Made by a program: the position numbers and the translations under genes. Under the pieces are notes generated by a model. That model searched no databases, was not told the origin of the DNA, and worked only from the letters and a program-made list of their open reading frames with translations. 64,000 nt of DNA from Gammaproteobacteria bacterium. Its GTDB lineage: Bacteria; Pseudomonadota; Gammaproteobacteria; Steroidobacterales; Woeseiaceae. The first letter of the stretch is position 1. Every line of letters begins with the position of its first letter. The stretch lies in NCBI GenBank assembly GCA_024640305.1, contig JAHEFG010000005.1:62001-126000 (forward strand). The letters run 5' to 3'. Below are positions 1 through 14,309 of the stretch, piece after piece.

Positions 1-2596
1 ATTTGATGTCGAGTCGGTTGCAAGCAAGGAACGCGAAGCCAAAAGCGTGCCGTACTACGACAGGCTGGGGACAGAGCTGGGAGTTATCAGCAGCATGGGT
101 TTTCCGGGCTACTTCCTGATTGTTGCCGACTTTATCCGCTGGGCTCGTGAAAATGATGTGCCGGTCGGGCCTGGTCGAGGCTCGGGCGCGGGGTCGCTTG
201 TTGCCTGGGTGCTGGGCATCACGGACCTCGATCCGCTGCAACACGACCTGCTGTTCGAACGTTTCCTCAACCCTGAACGTGTGTCGATGCCTGACTTCGA
301 TATCGATTTCTGCATGGAAGGTCGTGACCGGGTCATTGAATACGTCGCCGAGGCTTATGGGCGGGATCGTGTTGCCCAGATTATTACGTTCGGCACCATG
401 GCCGCCAAGGCGGTAATCCGCGACACCGGGAGAGTCCTTGGCCAGCCGTATGGCTTTGTCGACCGGATCGCCAAACAAGTGCCGTTCGAGATAGGCATGA
501 CGCTCGAAAAAGCGCTCGAGCAGTCAGAAGAACTGGCGTCCATGTACCGGGACGATGAAGAGGTAAGTGCGATCATCGATCTGGCCCGCTCACTGGAAGG
601 ACTGGCACGTAACGCCGGCAAGCATGCCGGCGGAGTCGTTATCGCGCCCGATCGATTGACCGACTTCACGCCTCTCTACTGTGAAGACGGTGGCACGAGC
701 ACGATTACGCAACTGGACAAGGATGACGTGGAGGCCGTTGGGCTGGTCAAGTTTGACTTCCTTGGTCTCAAAACGCTGACAATTATTGATTGGGCGGTGA
801 AGATCGTCAGGGCAACCACCGACGAAACTGATTTCGACATTACGCGCATTCCGGATCGCGATAAGAAGACCTTCGAGTTGCTGCGCAGCACGCAAACGGC
901 GGCCGTATTCCAGCTGGAGTCCAGCGGTATGCGCGATCTCATTGGCCGTATGCGCCCGGATCAATTCGATGACCTGGTTGCCCTGGTCGCCTTGTTCCGC
1001 CCGGGTCCGCTGCAGTCCGGCATGGTCGACGACTTTATAACGCGTAAGCACTCAACCAATCAGTCGGACATTGATTACCTGCATCCCGACCTCAAGCCCG
1101 TGCTGGAAGAAACGTACGGGGTGATTCTGTACCAGGAACAGGTCATGCAGATCGCCCAGGTACTTGCCGGCTACACGCTCGGAGGCGCGGACTTGCTGCG
1201 CCGGGCGATGGGTAAGAAAAAGGCCGAGGAGATGGCCGAGCAGCGCGAGATATTCGTAACGGGCGCCACCGAACGCGGTGTCGCTGAGCGTACGGCAACG
1301 CGAATCTTCGATCTGATGGAGAAGTTCGCGGGTTACGGCTTTAACAAGTCACATTCCGCTGCGTACGCCGTACTCGCTTATCAAACCGCGTACCTCAAGG
1401 CGCACTATCCGGCGGCATTTATGGCGGCTGTGATGAGCGCGGATCTTGATAACACGGATCGACTTGTGACCCTCAAGGATGACTGTCGAAAACAGTCGCT
1501 GCATCTCGATGCACCGAGCATTAACCAATCGAGATATGCGTTCAGCGTTTCCGATGACAAGACGATTCTGTATGGCCTGGGCGCCATCAAGGGCGTTGGT
1601 CGCGCCGCAGTCGATTCTCTCATCGTGGAGCGCAAGGCAAACGGGCCGTATGTCTCGCTGGCTGAATTCTGCCGCCGGATTGATCACGACAAGATCAATC
1701 GGCGGGCCCTCGAGGCGATGATCAAAGCCGGAGCAATGAGTGATTTCGGCCAATCACGCCGCAGCCTTATGCATCAGGTTCCCGAAGCACTGCGAAGCGC
1801 CGATCAACAAGCGAAAGCCGCTGCCGCCGGGCAAAACGACATGTTTGGTATCGAGGACGCGGCAGTCGTCACAGAAACAGTAGAGCCGGTAGATCTCATG
1901 GAATGGCCCGAACGCATTTTGCTAAGCAGCGAAAAAGAAGCATTGGGGCTGTATTTGAGCGGTCACCCTTTTCACGCAATTCGTGCCGACGCCATGGCTT
2001 TTGTCGACGGTACACTGGGCGAACTGGTCGCGGAACCGGCGCCACAGACCACAAAAGGCGAACGCGACTATGCGCGAAGGGGTCGAGAGGTAAACGTCTC
2101 GGGCTTGATTGTCGATCTGCGCAAAAGAGGTAATCGCGTCAGTGTCGTGCTGGACGATGATACGGCACGCATGGAGGTTAGCCTGTTTAGTGAGGCCTTC
2201 CAGCAGTTTCAGCACCTGTTGGTCAAGGATGAGATTGTCGTAATTAGCGGGGCGCTGCGCTATGACGATTTCCTGGCCAGTTGGACGGTCAATGTCAGTA
2301 AGGTCCTGCATATCGACCGGGTTATCGAGAGTCGTGCAAAGAGCATGGTGCTGAGCCTGGCCGCAAACGGCGAGGGCGACCAACTGCTTGTCAAACTCCA
2401 CGATTTGCTTTTGCCGCATCGCAAAGGGAGCTGTGACGTGTCGGTGCAATACATTGGCGCGACGGCTAAAGCCCGGCTCAGCCTCGGGTCTGAATGGGCT
2501 GTCCGCCCGAGCCGTGAATTGCGCGATAAGCTGACTGAATTACTGGGTAGCAATAATGTTCGGATGCTGTACGCACCGGGCCGCGAAATAATGTAG
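1..2596 (+). CDS. dnaE: DNA polymerase III subunit alpha, 5' end cut by window
   Basis: This is the catalytic subunit of the replicative polymerase. The reading frame is already open at base 2 and runs to TAG at 2594-2596, giving about 864 residues. The family is about 1160 residues long, so the PHP domain and the start lie upstream of the window. The metal-binding catalytic motif PDFDIDFC lies at codons near 290-313, preceded by the [10 protein letters not shown] loop of the palm. The finger segment with [12 protein letters not shown], the helix-hairpin-helix region ([15 protein letters not shown]) and a C-terminal OB fold ([21 protein letters not shown]) follow in the expected order. The GTG at 47 is internal, not the start. 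accA follows after 11 bases, as in many gammaproteobacteria. Confidence 0.97.
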   Translation, partial: FDVESVASKEREAKSVPYYDRLGTELGVISSMGFPGYFLIVADFIRWARENDVPVGPGRGSGAGSLVAWVLGITDLDPLQHDLLFERFLNPERVSMPDFDIDFCMEGRDRVIEYVAEAYGRDRVAQIITFGTMAAKAVIRDTGRVLGQPYGFVDRIAKQVPFEIGMTLEKALEQSEELASMYRDDEEVSAIIDLARSLEGLARNAGKHAGGVVIAPDRLTDFTPLYCEDGGTSTITQLDKDDVEAVGLVKFDFLGLKTLTIIDWAVKIVRATTDETDFDITRIPDRDKKTFELLRSTQTAAVFQLESSGMRDLIGRMRPDQFDDLVALVALFRPGPLQSGMVDDFITRKHSTNQSDIDYLHPDLKPVLEETYGVILYQEQVMQIAQVLAGYTLGGADLLRRAMGKKKAEEMAEQREIFVTGATERGVAERTATRIFDLMEKFAGYGFNKSHSAAYAVLAYQTAYLKAHYPAAFMAAVMSADLDNTDRLVTLKDDCRKQSLHLDAPSINQSRYAFSVSDDKTILYGLGAIKGVGRAAVDSLIVERKANGPYVSLAEFCRRIDHDKINRRALEAMIKAGAMSDFGQSRRSLMHQVPEALRSADQQAKAAAAGQNDMFGIEDAAVVTETVEPVDLMEWPERILLSSEKEALGLYLSGHPFHAIRADAMAFVDGTLGELVAEPAPQTTKGERDYARRGREVNVSGLIVDLRKRGNRVSVVLDDDTARMEVSLFSEAFQQFQHLLVKDEIVVISGALRYDDFLASWTVNVSKVLHIDRVIESRAKSMVLSLAANGEGDQLLVKLHDLLLPHRKGSCDVSVQYIGATAKARLSLGSEWAVRPSRELRDKLTELLGSNNVRMLYAPGREIM

Positions 2597-2607
2597 AGTT
2601 TGATCGT

Positions 2608-3567
2608 ATGGACCTGAAGTTCCTAGAATTTGAGCAGCCGATCGCCGAACTTGAAGCGAAGATCGAAGAGCTACGCTTTGTCGGTGACGATGCTGAGATC
2701 AACATAAATGAAGAGGTAGCTCGCCTACGTGCCAAGAGCGAGTCGCTGACCAAGAGTATTTTTGCCAAGTTGAGTGCATGGCAGATTGCGCAGGTGGCGC
2801 GGCATCCGATGCGCCCATACACGCTCGACTACCTCGAGATGATTTCGCCGGACTTTCAGGAATTGCACGGCGATCGTATGTATGCGGATGACTCCGCGAT
2901 AATCGGTGGTATTGGCCGAATTGACGGCAAAGCGGTCATGTTTATCGGGCACCAAAAGGGGCGCGATACCAAAGAACGTGTGCGTCGCAATTACGGCATG
3001 CCCAAACCGGAAGGCTACCGCAAGGCGCAGCGCCTGATGCGTATGGCCGAAAAGTTTTCACTGCCTGTCGTAACTCTGATCGATACACCGGGTGCCTATC
3101 CGGGCGTTGGTGCCGAGGAGCGTGGTCAAAGTGAGGCCATCGCCTACAGCCTGTACCTGATGTCCGGTCTCAAGACACCAATTATCAGTGTTGTGATTGG
3201 CGAGGGCGGTTCCGGAGGTGCGTTGGCAATAGGTGTCGGTGATCGCCTGCTCATGATGCAATACGGGATTTACTCGGTTATCTCGCCAGAAGGTTGTGCG
3301 TCGATCCTGTGGAAAAGCGCCGACAAGGCTGAAGACGCGGCCGAGGCAATGCGGATTACGGCCAAGGATCTGAGCGGGTTCGGTCTCGTTGACGAAGTAC
3401 TCGAAGAACCGCTGGGCGGTGCCCACCGAGACCCTGAGCAGGCGGCACAAGTACTGCGAAATGCGCTGCTGAAGAATATCGAAGAACTCGAAGCCTTATC
3501 GGTTGAGCAACTGCTTGAGAACCGACACCGACGCCTCGCCAGCTTCGGTCAATTCAAAGAGGCGTGA
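2608..3567 (+). CDS. accA: Acetyl-CoA carboxylase carboxyltransferase subunit alpha
   Basis: The product carries half of the carboxyltransferase that moves CO2 from biotin-BCCP to acetyl-CoA, the first step of fatty acid synthesis; its partner AccD is not in the window. The 319-residue length equals that of the E. coli protein. The N-terminus ([18 protein letters not shown]) is a typical AccA opening, and the crotonase-fold core carries [20 protein letters not shown] (about 158-177) and [12 protein letters not shown] (199-210). The start is the ATG 11 bases after dnaE. Its TGA overlaps the GTG of tilS, so dnaE-accA-tilS look co-transcribed. Confidence 0.98.
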   Translation: MDLKFLEFEQPIAELEAKIEELRFVGDDAEININEEVARLRAKSESLTKSIFAKLSAWQIAQVARHPMRPYTLDYLEMISPDFQELHGDRMYADDSAIIGGIGRIDGKAVMFIGHQKGRDTKERVRRNYGMPKPEGYRKAQRLMRMAEKFSLPVVTLIDTPGAYPGVGAEERGQSEAIAYSLYLMSGLKTPIISVVIGEGGSGGALAIGVGDRLLMMQYGIYSVISPEGCASILWKSADKAEDAAEAMRITAKDLSGFGLVDEVLEEPLGGAHRDPEQAAQVLRNALLKNIEELEALSVEQLLENRHRRLASFGQFKEA

Positions 3568-4901
3568 GCTTCACCCCCGATGTCCTGCTCCGACAGCTCG
3601 AGGAGCTTTCGGCAGCCTCAACATCGCCTGCGCGATACGTGGTCGCTTTCTCTGGCGGTCTCGATTCTGCGGTTCTGCTACATGTACTGGCGAAAAGCCA
3701 ATCTGTACACCAGGTTGCCGTTATTGCTGTACATGTCGAGCATGGCTTGCACGCGGAGTCGGATGTTTGGGCTGACCATTGCAAGAAGTTCGCCGAGGGG
3801 CTCGGGCTCGAGTTTCAAGAGCTGAAGGTCGAGGTAGACCGGCAATCCGGAATGGGGCTGGAGGCCGCGGCGCGCGAAGCGCGTTATGCCGCGCTCGGGG
3901 AATTTCTCAAACCTGATGACTGGTTATTGAGCGCACACCACAAGGACGACCAGGCAGAAACCCTGCTGCTCAATTTGATGCGAGGCAGCGGACCGGCTGG
4001 TCTCGCCGGCATCTGCGCGATTCGACCATTTGCATCTGGCCAGCTGGTAAGGCCGTTGCTTGAGATATCGCGAAGCAGCCTCGAAGAATATGCTACGCAG
4101 AATGGTCTGGTCTGGCTGGATGACCCGTCGAACGCCGATCAGCAGTTCGATCGGAACTACCTGCGTCACGAGATATTGCCACGGCTTGAAACGCGTTGGC
4201 CCGATGCCGCTGGTCGTATTCGGCGCAGTGCGGCGTTGGCGCGCGAAGCGACTGATTTGCTCACTGAACTTGCTGCAGCAGATCGCGAGCAGGTGGGCGA
4301 CAGACCCGATCGTTTACGCATCAGCGAATTGCAGGGACTGTCTTCGTCACGCCAGCGCAATTTATTGCGACATGTCGTCTTCAGCCTCGGGATGCCGATG
4401 CCGGGAGCTGTCCACCTGCAACAAATTCAATCAAACCTGCTCGAGGCGCGGGAAGATGCGCAGCCCCTCGTCAGTTGGCCGGGCGTTCGTGCGCGGCGCT
4501 ATCGTGGGCACCTCTATTTGCTGCCGGATATTGTCGAGGATTCGCAGTGGCCAGAGACAACGGTGGTCATTGGCGATCATGTAGATTTACCGGGCAGGCT
4601 CGGCACATTACGATTCGTCCAGCATGCCGAAGCGGGGCTCTCGGACGAAGTCATCGGCAGAGGCCTCGAGGTGAGATATCGAACTGGTGGCGAGGAATTT
4701 AGGCCGGCAGGTCAAGGACATACACGTAAACTCAAGAAATTACTTCAAGATGAGGGTGTTGTCCCCTGGATGCGAGAACGCCTGCCATTGCTGTATTCGG
4801 GTGGGGAGCTTGTTGCGGTCGCCGACCTTTGGATTGCGGCTTCAGCAATGAGTGCTGCGGGCACTGCAATTGAATGGCGAAATAGACCCTCTATTCACTA
4901 G
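3564..4901 (+). CDS. tilS: tRNA(Ile)-lysidine synthase
   Basis: TilS converts the wobble cytidine of the CAU-anticodon isoleucine tRNA to lysidine using ATP and lysine, which changes its decoding from AUG to AUA. The 445-residue protein shows the PP-loop ATP-binding motif SGGLDS at residues 30-35, the [20 protein letters not shown] segment about 100 residues further on, and a C-terminal TilS domain ending with the [21 protein letters not shown] region. The GTG start overlaps the accA stop as GTGA, consistent with translational coupling. A 163-base gap to pyrG follows. Confidence 0.96.
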   Translation: MSFTPDVLLRQLEELSAASTSPARYVVAFSGGLDSAVLLHVLAKSQSVHQVAVIAVHVEHGLHAESDVWADHCKKFAEGLGLEFQELKVEVDRQSGMGLEAAAREARYAALGEFLKPDDWLLSAHHKDDQAETLLLNLMRGSGPAGLAGICAIRPFASGQLVRPLLEISRSSLEEYATQNGLVWLDDPSNADQQFDRNYLRHEILPRLETRWPDAAGRIRRSAALAREATDLLTELAAADREQVGDRPDRLRISELQGLSSSRQRNLLRHVVFSLGMPMPGAVHLQQIQSNLLEAREDAQPLVSWPGVRARRYRGHLYLLPDIVEDSQWPETTVVIGDHVDLPGRLGTLRFVQHAEAGLSDEVIGRGLEVRYRTGGEEFRPAGQGHTRKLKKLLQDEGVVPWMRERLPLLYSGGELVAVADLWIAASAMSAAGTAIEWRNRPSIH

Positions 4902-5010
4902 TCTTTCATTGTTTCATCAGGGGTGTTCTGTTAACGTTTAAAACCGTCTTATCTCCAACGACGGCGCGTATTCCCAAGGGTTGGAAAAGAGTTCTAAGCG
5001 AGTGTCTTAG

Positions 5011-8818
<3,808 letters not shown>

Positions 8819-8841
8819 GACGCTGTTTTAGGGAACAGATC

Positions 8842-9135
8842 GTGAATTCACGCTGGATGCTGGTGATTTTGGCAATAGTGGGGCTGACCTTGCAAGGCCA
8901 GCTCTGGTTCTCCGCGGAGGGCTTTGGTAAGACGCGTAATTTGCGCGAGGCCGTTGCCGAACAGCGTGACCAGAACGAGCTATTGGCTGAACGCAATCAG
9001 GCTCTCGATGCGGAGGTCGTCAACCTCAAGCAGAGCAAAGAAGCCGCGGAAGAACGCGCCCGCACCGATCTCGGCATGATTGGTCCCGAAGAGACCTTCT
9101 ACCAGGTCGTACCTGTCGCCAGCACGGCGTACTGA
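8842..9135 (+). CDS. ftsB: Cell division protein FtsB
   Basis: FtsB is a small bitopic divisome protein that forms a coiled-coil complex with FtsQ and FtsL and relays the signal that activates septal peptidoglycan synthesis. The 97-residue product has one membrane segment near residues 5-19 (WMLVILAIVGLTLQG) followed by a coiled coil (about 28-75) rich in Glu, Gln, Asn and Leu, and ends with the conserved RTDLGMIGPEETFYQVV. The GTG start is preceded by GGGAACAG. Position directly after eno is the normal one for ftsB. Confidence 0.93.
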   Translation: MNSRWMLVILAIVGLTLQGQLWFSAEGFGKTRNLREAVAEQRDQNELLAERNQALDAEVVNLKQSKEAAEERARTDLGMIGPEETFYQVVPVASTAY

Positions 9136-9143
9136 GTCACACT

Positions 9144-10082
9144 GTGCCACCCCTCCCGGATTGGGCTCGTGCGCTCGGCCCGGCGCTGTTTGCTGGTCGT
9201 ATCCGCAGTTCGCCAAGCGATTTCGTCGTCACTGAAGTGCTGAATATTGAATTCAGCGACGACGGCGAGCACGACTGGCTCTGGGTCGAGAAGGTCGGCG
9301 CCAACACTGTGTGGGTTGCCGGACAGCTGGCATCTCATGCGTCAATTCCGGTAAGAGATGTTGGTTACGCTGGCCTCAAGGATCGACATGCTGTTACGCG
9401 GCAATGGTTCAGTGTGCGGCGGCCCGGCGCGGAGGGCACGGATTGGACGACGCTGAAAGCCGATGGCGTCAGGATTCTTGATCAGAAACTGCACCGGCGA
9501 AAGCTCAAGCGCGGAGTGCACCGAGGTAACACGTTTCGAATTGCAGTCCGAGCAAATGAAATAGCGCCGCTTAGCGGAGTGATTGATGATCGTCTTGAGG
9601 CAATTCGCGCCCAAGGCGTGCCGAACTATTTCGGCGAGCAGCGTTTCGGGCGCGATGGTGGAAATATCGAACTGGGCCGAGCGGCAATCGCGGGTCGACG
9701 ATTGTCTCGATCCAAGCGCAGCATCGGCATATCGGCAATACGATCCCTGGAATTTAATGACAATCTTGATACCCGGGTTCGCGATGGCACCTGGAACCGG
9801 ATTCTTCCCGGGGATGTCGTTAACCTTGATGGCACACGCAGTGTGTTCACGGCCGATGAATTGACGCCGGAACTCGAACAACGATGTTCAGAAATGGATA
9901 TCCATCCCAGCGGTTGCTTGCCCGGCATTGACGAAATAGGTGTTGAGCCATCAAGCCGGCCGCTGAGGATGCGTGTGCAAGACCTGCAATGGGAGATCGA
10001 CGCTGATGCGTTGTGGCTGGAGTTTTCTCTTGGCCGCGGCAGCTATGCGACCGCCGTGTTGCGAGAGATTGCTCAGCTGTAG
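9144..10082 (+). CDS. truD: tRNA pseudouridine(13) synthase
   Basis: TruD isomerises uridine 13 of tRNA-Glu and other tRNAs. The 312-residue protein (E. coli 349) carries the catalytic Asp80 inside GLKDRHAVTRQ, the N-terminal RIRSSPSDFVVTEV segment and the NYFGEQRFGRDGGN motif that typifies the family. The GTG start lies 8 bases after ftsB. In many gammaproteobacteria ispD and ispF separate ftsB from truD; here they are absent and truD follows ftsB directly. A convergent Smr-domain gene ends 47 bases downstream. Confidence 0.96.
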   Translation: MPPLPDWARALGPALFAGRIRSSPSDFVVTEVLNIEFSDDGEHDWLWVEKVGANTVWVAGQLASHASIPVRDVGYAGLKDRHAVTRQWFSVRRPGAEGTDWTTLKADGVRILDQKLHRRKLKRGVHRGNTFRIAVRANEIAPLSGVIDDRLEAIRAQGVPNYFGEQRFGRDGGNIELGRAAIAGRRLSRSKRSIGISAIRSLEFNDNLDTRVRDGTWNRILPGDVVNLDGTRSVFTADELTPELEQRCSEMDIHPSGCLPGIDEIGVEPSSRPLRMRVQDLQWEIDADALWLEFSLGRGSYATAVLREIAQL

Positions 10083-10129
10083 CAGTGCAGCGAACGGCCG
10101 TGTGACAATTTGGACGATGAGGTAAGCGG

Positions 10130-10657
10130 CTACGGCTCACGTAGCAGTACGTACACAGCGCCGGTGCCGCCATCGACCTGGCGCGCCGATACGAAGGCCA
10201 GCACCGAGCTCCATTTGCGCAACCAGTGATTTACGCTGTTTTTGAGTACCGGTCCGCGGTGCCCGGAACCAAGCCCTTTACCGTGGACGATGCGGATGCA
10301 CAGGTGCCCCCGACTCGCGCAATTCTCAACAAAGTCGGCAAGCCTCGGTTTGGCCTCGGCAATAGTCATGCCGTGCAGATCGATCTCAGCCTGAACGCTG
10401 AAACTGCCTCGTGCGAGTTTGCGCATAGTGCGACGACCGACCGATGGCCGATGAAAGCGCATGCTTTCAGAATTACTGCCTTCCATCGTGTCGATGTCTG
10501 AATTCAGGCTTTCTTGCAGTGCATCGTTCTCATCGGCGCGGGAGAAGCGAGCCCGCGGTTTCGGCTTGTTCGCATTAGCTTCCACACGAAGCTCGGTGCG
10601 CAAAGGCTTGGCTCCCGATACGGCACGGCGGAACAGGCTGTCGTCATCATCGCTCAA
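10130..10657 (-). CDS. Smr-domain protein (SmrA/SmrB type)
   Basis: The 175-residue protein has a charged N-terminal half of low complexity (about 1-85) and a C-terminal Smr domain. The domain shows DLHG at 93-96, HGKG at 125-128 and the terminal [10 protein letters not shown] strand (163-172). Smr domains of this kind are nucleases; E. coli SmrB cleaves mRNA at collided ribosomes and SmrA is a DNA nicking enzyme. I cannot tell which role applies. The start is TTG at 10655-10657, read as LSDDDDS after the usual opening of such proteins. It diverges from surE across 84 bases, which should hold both promoters. Confidence 0.9.
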   Translation of the reverse strand: MSDDDDSLFRRAVSGAKPLRTELRVEANANKPKPRARFSRADENDALQESLNSDIDTMEGSNSESMRFHRPSVGRRTMRKLARGSFSVQAEIDLHGMTIAEAKPRLADFVENCASRGHLCIRIVHGKGLGSGHRGPVLKNSVNHWLRKWSSVLAFVSARQVDGGTGAVYVLLREP

Positions 10658-10741
10658 GGTTTGCTACTCAGGCTATGGCGCAAGGTAAACATTAAGTATA
10701 GTGAGCGCGTGCCAAGCAGCCAATCCCCACCTACATCACGA

Positions 10742-11488
10742 ATGAAGATTCTCGTCAGTAATGACGACGGGTATCTTGCGACCGGTATCAACGTGTTGAC
10801 AGATGCGTTGGCGGAGATCGCTGATGTCGTCGTCGTGGCGCCGGATCGAAATCGTTCTGCCGCAAGTAGCTCACTGACGCTGCATGACCCGTTGCGCGTA
10901 TCAAAAGTGGCGGACAAGCGTTACAAGGTGAACGGCACACCGTCGGATTGCGTGCATCTAGCGTTGACGGGGTTCCTTGACGAAGAGCCGGACCTGGTCG
11001 TTTCCGGTATCAACCATGGCGCAAACCTGGGCGATGATGTGATTTATTCAGGCACCGTGGCCGCTGCGATGGAGGGACGTTTTCTTGGCTTCCCGACCAT
11101 CGCGGTATCGCTTGTCGGGCACGAAATGCAGCATTTCGACACGGCGGCAAGGGTTGCGACGGAATTCGTGCAGCGCCTTGGAAGGCGGCCACTGCCGTCG
11201 GAATTCATATTCAACGTCAACGTGCCGGATCGTCCCTATGACCAGCTGACGGGTATTAAGGTCGCGCGGCTAGGTTTTCGTCACAAGTCCGAGCCTGTCG
11301 TTAAATCGTCGGATCCGCACGGCAGGACAATTTACTGGGTAGGTCCGGCCGGCAAAGGGCAGGACGCAGGCGAAGGTACGGATTTTCATGCGATTGATCA
11401 GGGCGCTGTTGCCATTACACCGCTAAAAGTGGATTTGACGCGGCACGAAGCACTGTCGCAGGTAACAGAGTGGTTGCAGGATGATTGA
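10742..11488 (+). CDS. surE: 5'/3'-nucleotidase SurE
   Basis: SurE is a metal-dependent nucleoside monophosphate phosphatase linked to stationary-phase survival. ATG 10742 is chosen inside a longer open frame because it yields the family start [16 protein letters not shown], with the metal-binding Asp pair at residues 8-9. Further signatures are [20 protein letters not shown] and [21 protein letters not shown]. The length of 248 residues matches E. coli (253). It starts the surE-pcm-yqaA-nlpD-rpoS run, overlapping pcm by 8 bases. Confidence 0.97.
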   Translation: MKILVSNDDGYLATGINVLTDALAEIADVVVVAPDRNRSAASSSLTLHDPLRVSKVADKRYKVNGTPSDCVHLALTGFLDEEPDLVVSGINHGANLGDDVIYSGTVAAAMEGRFLGFPTIAVSLVGHEMQHFDTAARVATEFVQRLGRRPLPSEFIFNVNVPDRPYDQLTGIKVARLGFRHKSEPVVKSSDPHGRTIYWVGPAGKGQDAGEGTDFHAIDQGAVAITPLKVDLTRHEALSQVTEWLQDD

Positions 11489-12146
11489 CCAAAGCCGCAG
11501 CGTTCAGGGCATAGGCATGACCTCGGCGCGGACACGAGACCGCCTGGTGCAACGGCTGAAAGACAATGGCATCAAATCAGAAGCCATATTGAACCAGATA
11601 CGCAACGTACCGCGACACCTGTTCGTGGACGAGGCTCTGGCAAGCCGTGCGTATGAAGATACGGCATTGCCGATCGGGCTCGGCCAGACGATTAGCCAGC
11701 CGTGGGTGGTTGCGCGTATGACGGAGGCGCTGCTGGATGGCTTCGAAGGTGAAACCGTACTCGAGATCGGTACGGGCTGCGGATACCAGACGGCGGTAAT
11801 GGCGCCGCTCGTGAAAAAGATCTACACGGTCGAACGCATTCGTGAGTTGCAACGAAAAGCGAGGCAGCGTTTGCGCGACCTTGATATCTACAATGTGGAG
11901 TTTCGGCCTGGCGATGGCTGGGAAGGTTGGCGGAAATACGGCCCGTACGACGGCATTATTGTTACCGCTGCAGCCACCGAACTGCCCGAGAAACTGCTTG
12001 AGCAACTCGCACCAGGTGGGCGAATGATAATTCCGGTTGGTCCGACCGGTTGCCAGGATCTGTTGCAGGTTACGCGCTGCAACGACCACTTCGAACAAGT
12101 ATCGCTGGGCACGGTCAGTTTTGTCCCGCTCGTGCACGGCACATGA
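11481..12146 (+). CDS. pcm: Protein-L-isoaspartate O-methyltransferase
   Basis: Pcm methylates isoaspartyl residues in damaged proteins with S-adenosylmethionine, starting their repair. The 221-residue protein contains the N-terminal cap with [18 protein letters not shown] (substrate serine region), SAM motif [14 protein letters not shown] (93-105), the VERI acidic loop and the [16 protein letters not shown] and [12 protein letters not shown] segments. A later Met (residue 13, ATG at 11517) would give a length nearer to E. coli's 208, so the first 12 residues are uncertain. The gene overlaps surE and yqaA. Confidence 0.97.
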   Translation: MIDQSRSVQGIGMTSARTRDRLVQRLKDNGIKSEAILNQIRNVPRHLFVDEALASRAYEDTALPIGLGQTISQPWVVARMTEALLDGFEGETVLEIGTGCGYQTAVMAPLVKKIYTVERIRELQRKARQRLRDLDIYNVEFRPGDGWEGWRKYGPYDGIIVTAAATELPEKLLEQLAPGGRMIIPVGPTGCQDLLQVTRCNDHFEQVSLGTVSFVPLVHGT

Positions 12147-12727
12147 AATTATTCGGGCCGTTATACGACCGGGTACTCGACTGGTCACGCCATCAACACG
12201 CGGAACGATACCTGGGCGCGCTGAGTTTCGCCGAGTCGTCGTTTTTTCCCATTCCAGTCGATGTCATGCTGGCGCCAATGTGCATTGCCAGGCGCGACAA
12301 GGCCTGGCGTTACGCGATCATAGCGACGGTTTTTTCCGTGTTGGGTGGACTGGCCGGCTACGCGATCGGTATAGGGATATTTGATCTTGTCGAGCCCTGG
12401 CTGGCTAATTCGCATTATTGGGGCGCCTATCAAACGAGCCGCGAGTGGTTTGACACTTACGGCGTCTGGGCAATTTTCGTTGCCGGGTTTTCACCTATTC
12501 CGTACAAGGTATTTACCATCGCTGCCGGCGTAGCCGCATTGAACCTGCCAGGCTTTTTCGTGGCGTCCGTTGTCGGTCGTGGCGCCCGGTTCTTTTTGGT
12601 AGCCGGCCTTGTCGTGCTGGGCGGCGACAAACTTGACACGACTCTCAGGAAGTACGTAGAAGGTCTCGGCTGGGCAGTCGTTGTCCTGACTGTTGCCATA
12701 ATCGGTTGGCTGATGGTTCGTGGCTGA
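12143..12727 (+). CDS. yqaA: YqaA-type DedA/VTT-family membrane protein
   Basis: The 194-residue integral membrane protein belongs to the VTT (SNARE-associated/DedA) superfamily. It shows the [16 protein letters not shown] segment near residues 31-46 and the [16 protein letters not shown] motif with the [10 protein letters not shown] segment; these re-entrant motifs carry the acidic, proline and arginine residues typical of the family. Some superfamily members move phospholipids or support the proton motive force; the role of the YqaA branch is not settled. ATG 12143 overlaps the pcm stop as ATGA and its TGA shares a base with the nlpD ATG. Confidence 0.88.
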   Translation: MKLFGPLYDRVLDWSRHQHAERYLGALSFAESSFFPIPVDVMLAPMCIARRDKAWRYAIIATVFSVLGGLAGYAIGIGIFDLVEPWLANSHYWGAYQTSREWFDTYGVWAIFVAGFSPIPYKVFTIAAGVAALNLPGFFVASVVGRGARFFLVAGLVVLGGDKLDTTLRKYVEGLGWAVVVLTVAIIGWLMVRG

Positions 12728-13419
12728 TGCGGATCCAGCGTCGACAACGGCGTGTCCGATTCATGGCCGCCCTCGCCATCTTGTCGCTTGTCGCCGCTTG
12801 CGCTTCGCGACCTGCGTGGGAGCCTGATCAACACATTGTCAGGAGCGGCGAAACGCTGTATTCGATTGCCTGGCGCTACGACAAGAACCCGGCTGATGTC
12901 GCGCGCTGGAACCGACTCGGCAGCGGTTCCCTGATCTACCCCGGACAGGTCATATTATTGTCCCCGCCGGCAGGCGGCGTATCCCAACCTGCGCAAACGA
13001 CTCAGCGTCGCAGCACAAAGCCGTTGCCGAAAATCCCGGCGCAGGCTCCGCCGCCATGGGCCTGGCCGACGAAGGGTCGGATAAACGTCGCATTCGGCGG
13101 GAAACCGGGTACCGGAACCGGGGTGCTCATAAACGGAAGAATCGGCCAGCCCATTCAGGCTGCGGCGTCCGGGCGGGTGGTCTATGCGGGCAGTGGACTC
13201 ATCGGATACGGGCAGCTTATTATCATCAAACATAACGACACCTACCTTAGTGCCTACGGGTACAACGCGTCGTTGCTGGTCAAAGAAGGCGACAAAATCA
13301 GAAAAGGCCAGCGCATAGCGACTATGGGGGAGGGGCCGGAACGCAAGGCGCGACTGCATTTTGAAATCAGGCGCAACGGCAATCCTGTTAATCCGCAACA
13401 ATATCTGCCTGCGCGATGA
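12727..13419 (+). CDS. nlpD: NlpD-type LysM/LytM lipoprotein, amidase activator
   Basis: The 230-residue protein begins with a basic stretch and a lipobox LVAAC (Cys25), so it should be an outer-membrane lipoprotein. A LysM peptidoglycan-binding domain spans about 36-78 (HIVRSGETLYSIAWRYD), then a Pro/Gln/Thr linker, then an M23 (LytM) domain from about 118. In the M23 domain the first metal ligands are missing (GVLINGRIGQP replaces the His-x3-Asp motif), as in NlpD and EnvC, which activate amidases instead of cutting. It is shorter than E. coli NlpD (379). ATG 12727 shares a base with the yqaA stop and rpoS follows, the usual order. Confidence 0.93.
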   Translation: MRIQRRQRRVRFMAALAILSLVAACASRPAWEPDQHIVRSGETLYSIAWRYDKNPADVARWNRLGSGSLIYPGQVILLSPPAGGVSQPAQTTQRRSTKPLPKIPAQAPPPWAWPTKGRINVAFGGKPGTGTGVLINGRIGQPIQAAASGRVVYAGSGLIGYGQLIIIKHNDTYLSAYGYNASLLVKEGDKIRKGQRIATMGEGPERKARLHFEIRRNGNPVNPQQYLPAR

Positions 13420-13460
13420 CACGATTTGTCCCTGAGATCACGGGCCGACCCTTGCGAGAT

Positions 13461-13466
13461 GAGGAG
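13461..13466 (+). promoter_or_regulatory. Ribosome binding site deciding the rpoS start
   Basis: GAGGAG lies five bases before GTG 13472. An in-frame TGA at 13460-13462 sits directly ahead of it, so translation of rpoS cannot begin further upstream. This fixes the short N-terminus of the sigma factor. Confidence 0.85.
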
Positions 13467-13471
13467 TCTTT

Positions 13472-14305
13472 GTGGGCCAGTTACGGGATCCAACCGGGCA
13501 GTACCTGAGCGAAATTGGTATTTCGCCTTTGCTAAGCGCGGAAGAGGAAAAGTCCTTCTCGAGGCTGGCCTTGCGCGGCGATGAAGCGGCGCGCCAGCGC
13601 ATGATCGAAAGCAATCTACGCCTTGTCGTCAAGATCGCGCGTCGCTACATCAACCGCGGTTTACCACTGCTCGATCTCATCGAGGAAGGCAATCTCGGGC
13701 TTATTCATGCCGTCAAGAAATTCGACCCGGAGCGCGGCTTTCGATTCTCGACTTACGCGACCTGGTGGATTCGGCAGAATATTGAACGCGCCATCATGAA
13801 CCAGTCCGGCACGGTGCGTTTGCCGGTGCACATTATCAAGGACATCAATTCGTGTCTGCGGGCTGCGAGGACAATCCGTCAGCAACAAACAGGCGAACCC
13901 AAGGCAGCCGATATCGCAGCGCACCTTGATCGCGACGTCGCAGAAGTTGAGCGGCTGCTGTCCCTGCACAACCGAGTGACTATTTGCGCCGGCGATACCG
14001 AGGAAGAGGGTGGTACCGTCAGCAGGCTGAAGGCGACGCGCGATGGCGAACCATCCCGATGCGCACATAAAGACCGCGTCAACGCTCTCGTGGATCGCTG
14101 GGTTTGTGATCTGGACGATGCGCAGAGGGAGGTAGTAGAGCGGCGCTTCGGCTTGCACGGACATCATCGCTGCACACTCGAGCAGATTGGTGACGAAATA
14201 GGAGTAACACGCGAGCGAGTTCGTCAGATCCAGCTTGATGCCTTGAGAAACCTGCGGATGATGATAGAAAGCAACGGCCTTTCGGGCGATGTCATCCTCG
14301 ACTAG
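13472..14305 (+). CDS. rpoS: RNA polymerase sigma factor RpoS, short N-terminus
   Basis: RpoS is the stationary-phase and general stress sigma factor. Region 2 is near perfect: [56 protein letters not shown] (about 45-108), followed by the [10 protein letters not shown] stretch of region 3 and a region 4 helix-turn-helix [20 protein letters not shown]. It has 277 residues against 330 in E. coli; nearly all of the acidic region 1.1 preceding YLSEIG is missing, and the upstream in-frame TGA shows this is not a start-site error. The following gene is convergent and 4 bases away. The promoter is probably inside nlpD, as in E. coli, but I cannot locate it. Confidence 0.95.
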   Translation: MGQLRDPTGQYLSEIGISPLLSAEEEKSFSRLALRGDEAARQRMIESNLRLVVKIARRYINRGLPLLDLIEEGNLGLIHAVKKFDPERGFRFSTYATWWIRQNIERAIMNQSGTVRLPVHIIKDINSCLRAARTIRQQQTGEPKAADIAAHLDRDVAEVERLLSLHNRVTICAGDTEEEGGTVSRLKATRDGEPSRCAHKDRVNALVDRWVCDLDDAQREVVERRFGLHGHHRCTLEQIGDEIGVTRERVRQIQLDALRNLRMMIESNGLSGDVILD

Positions 14306-14309
14306 GCAT

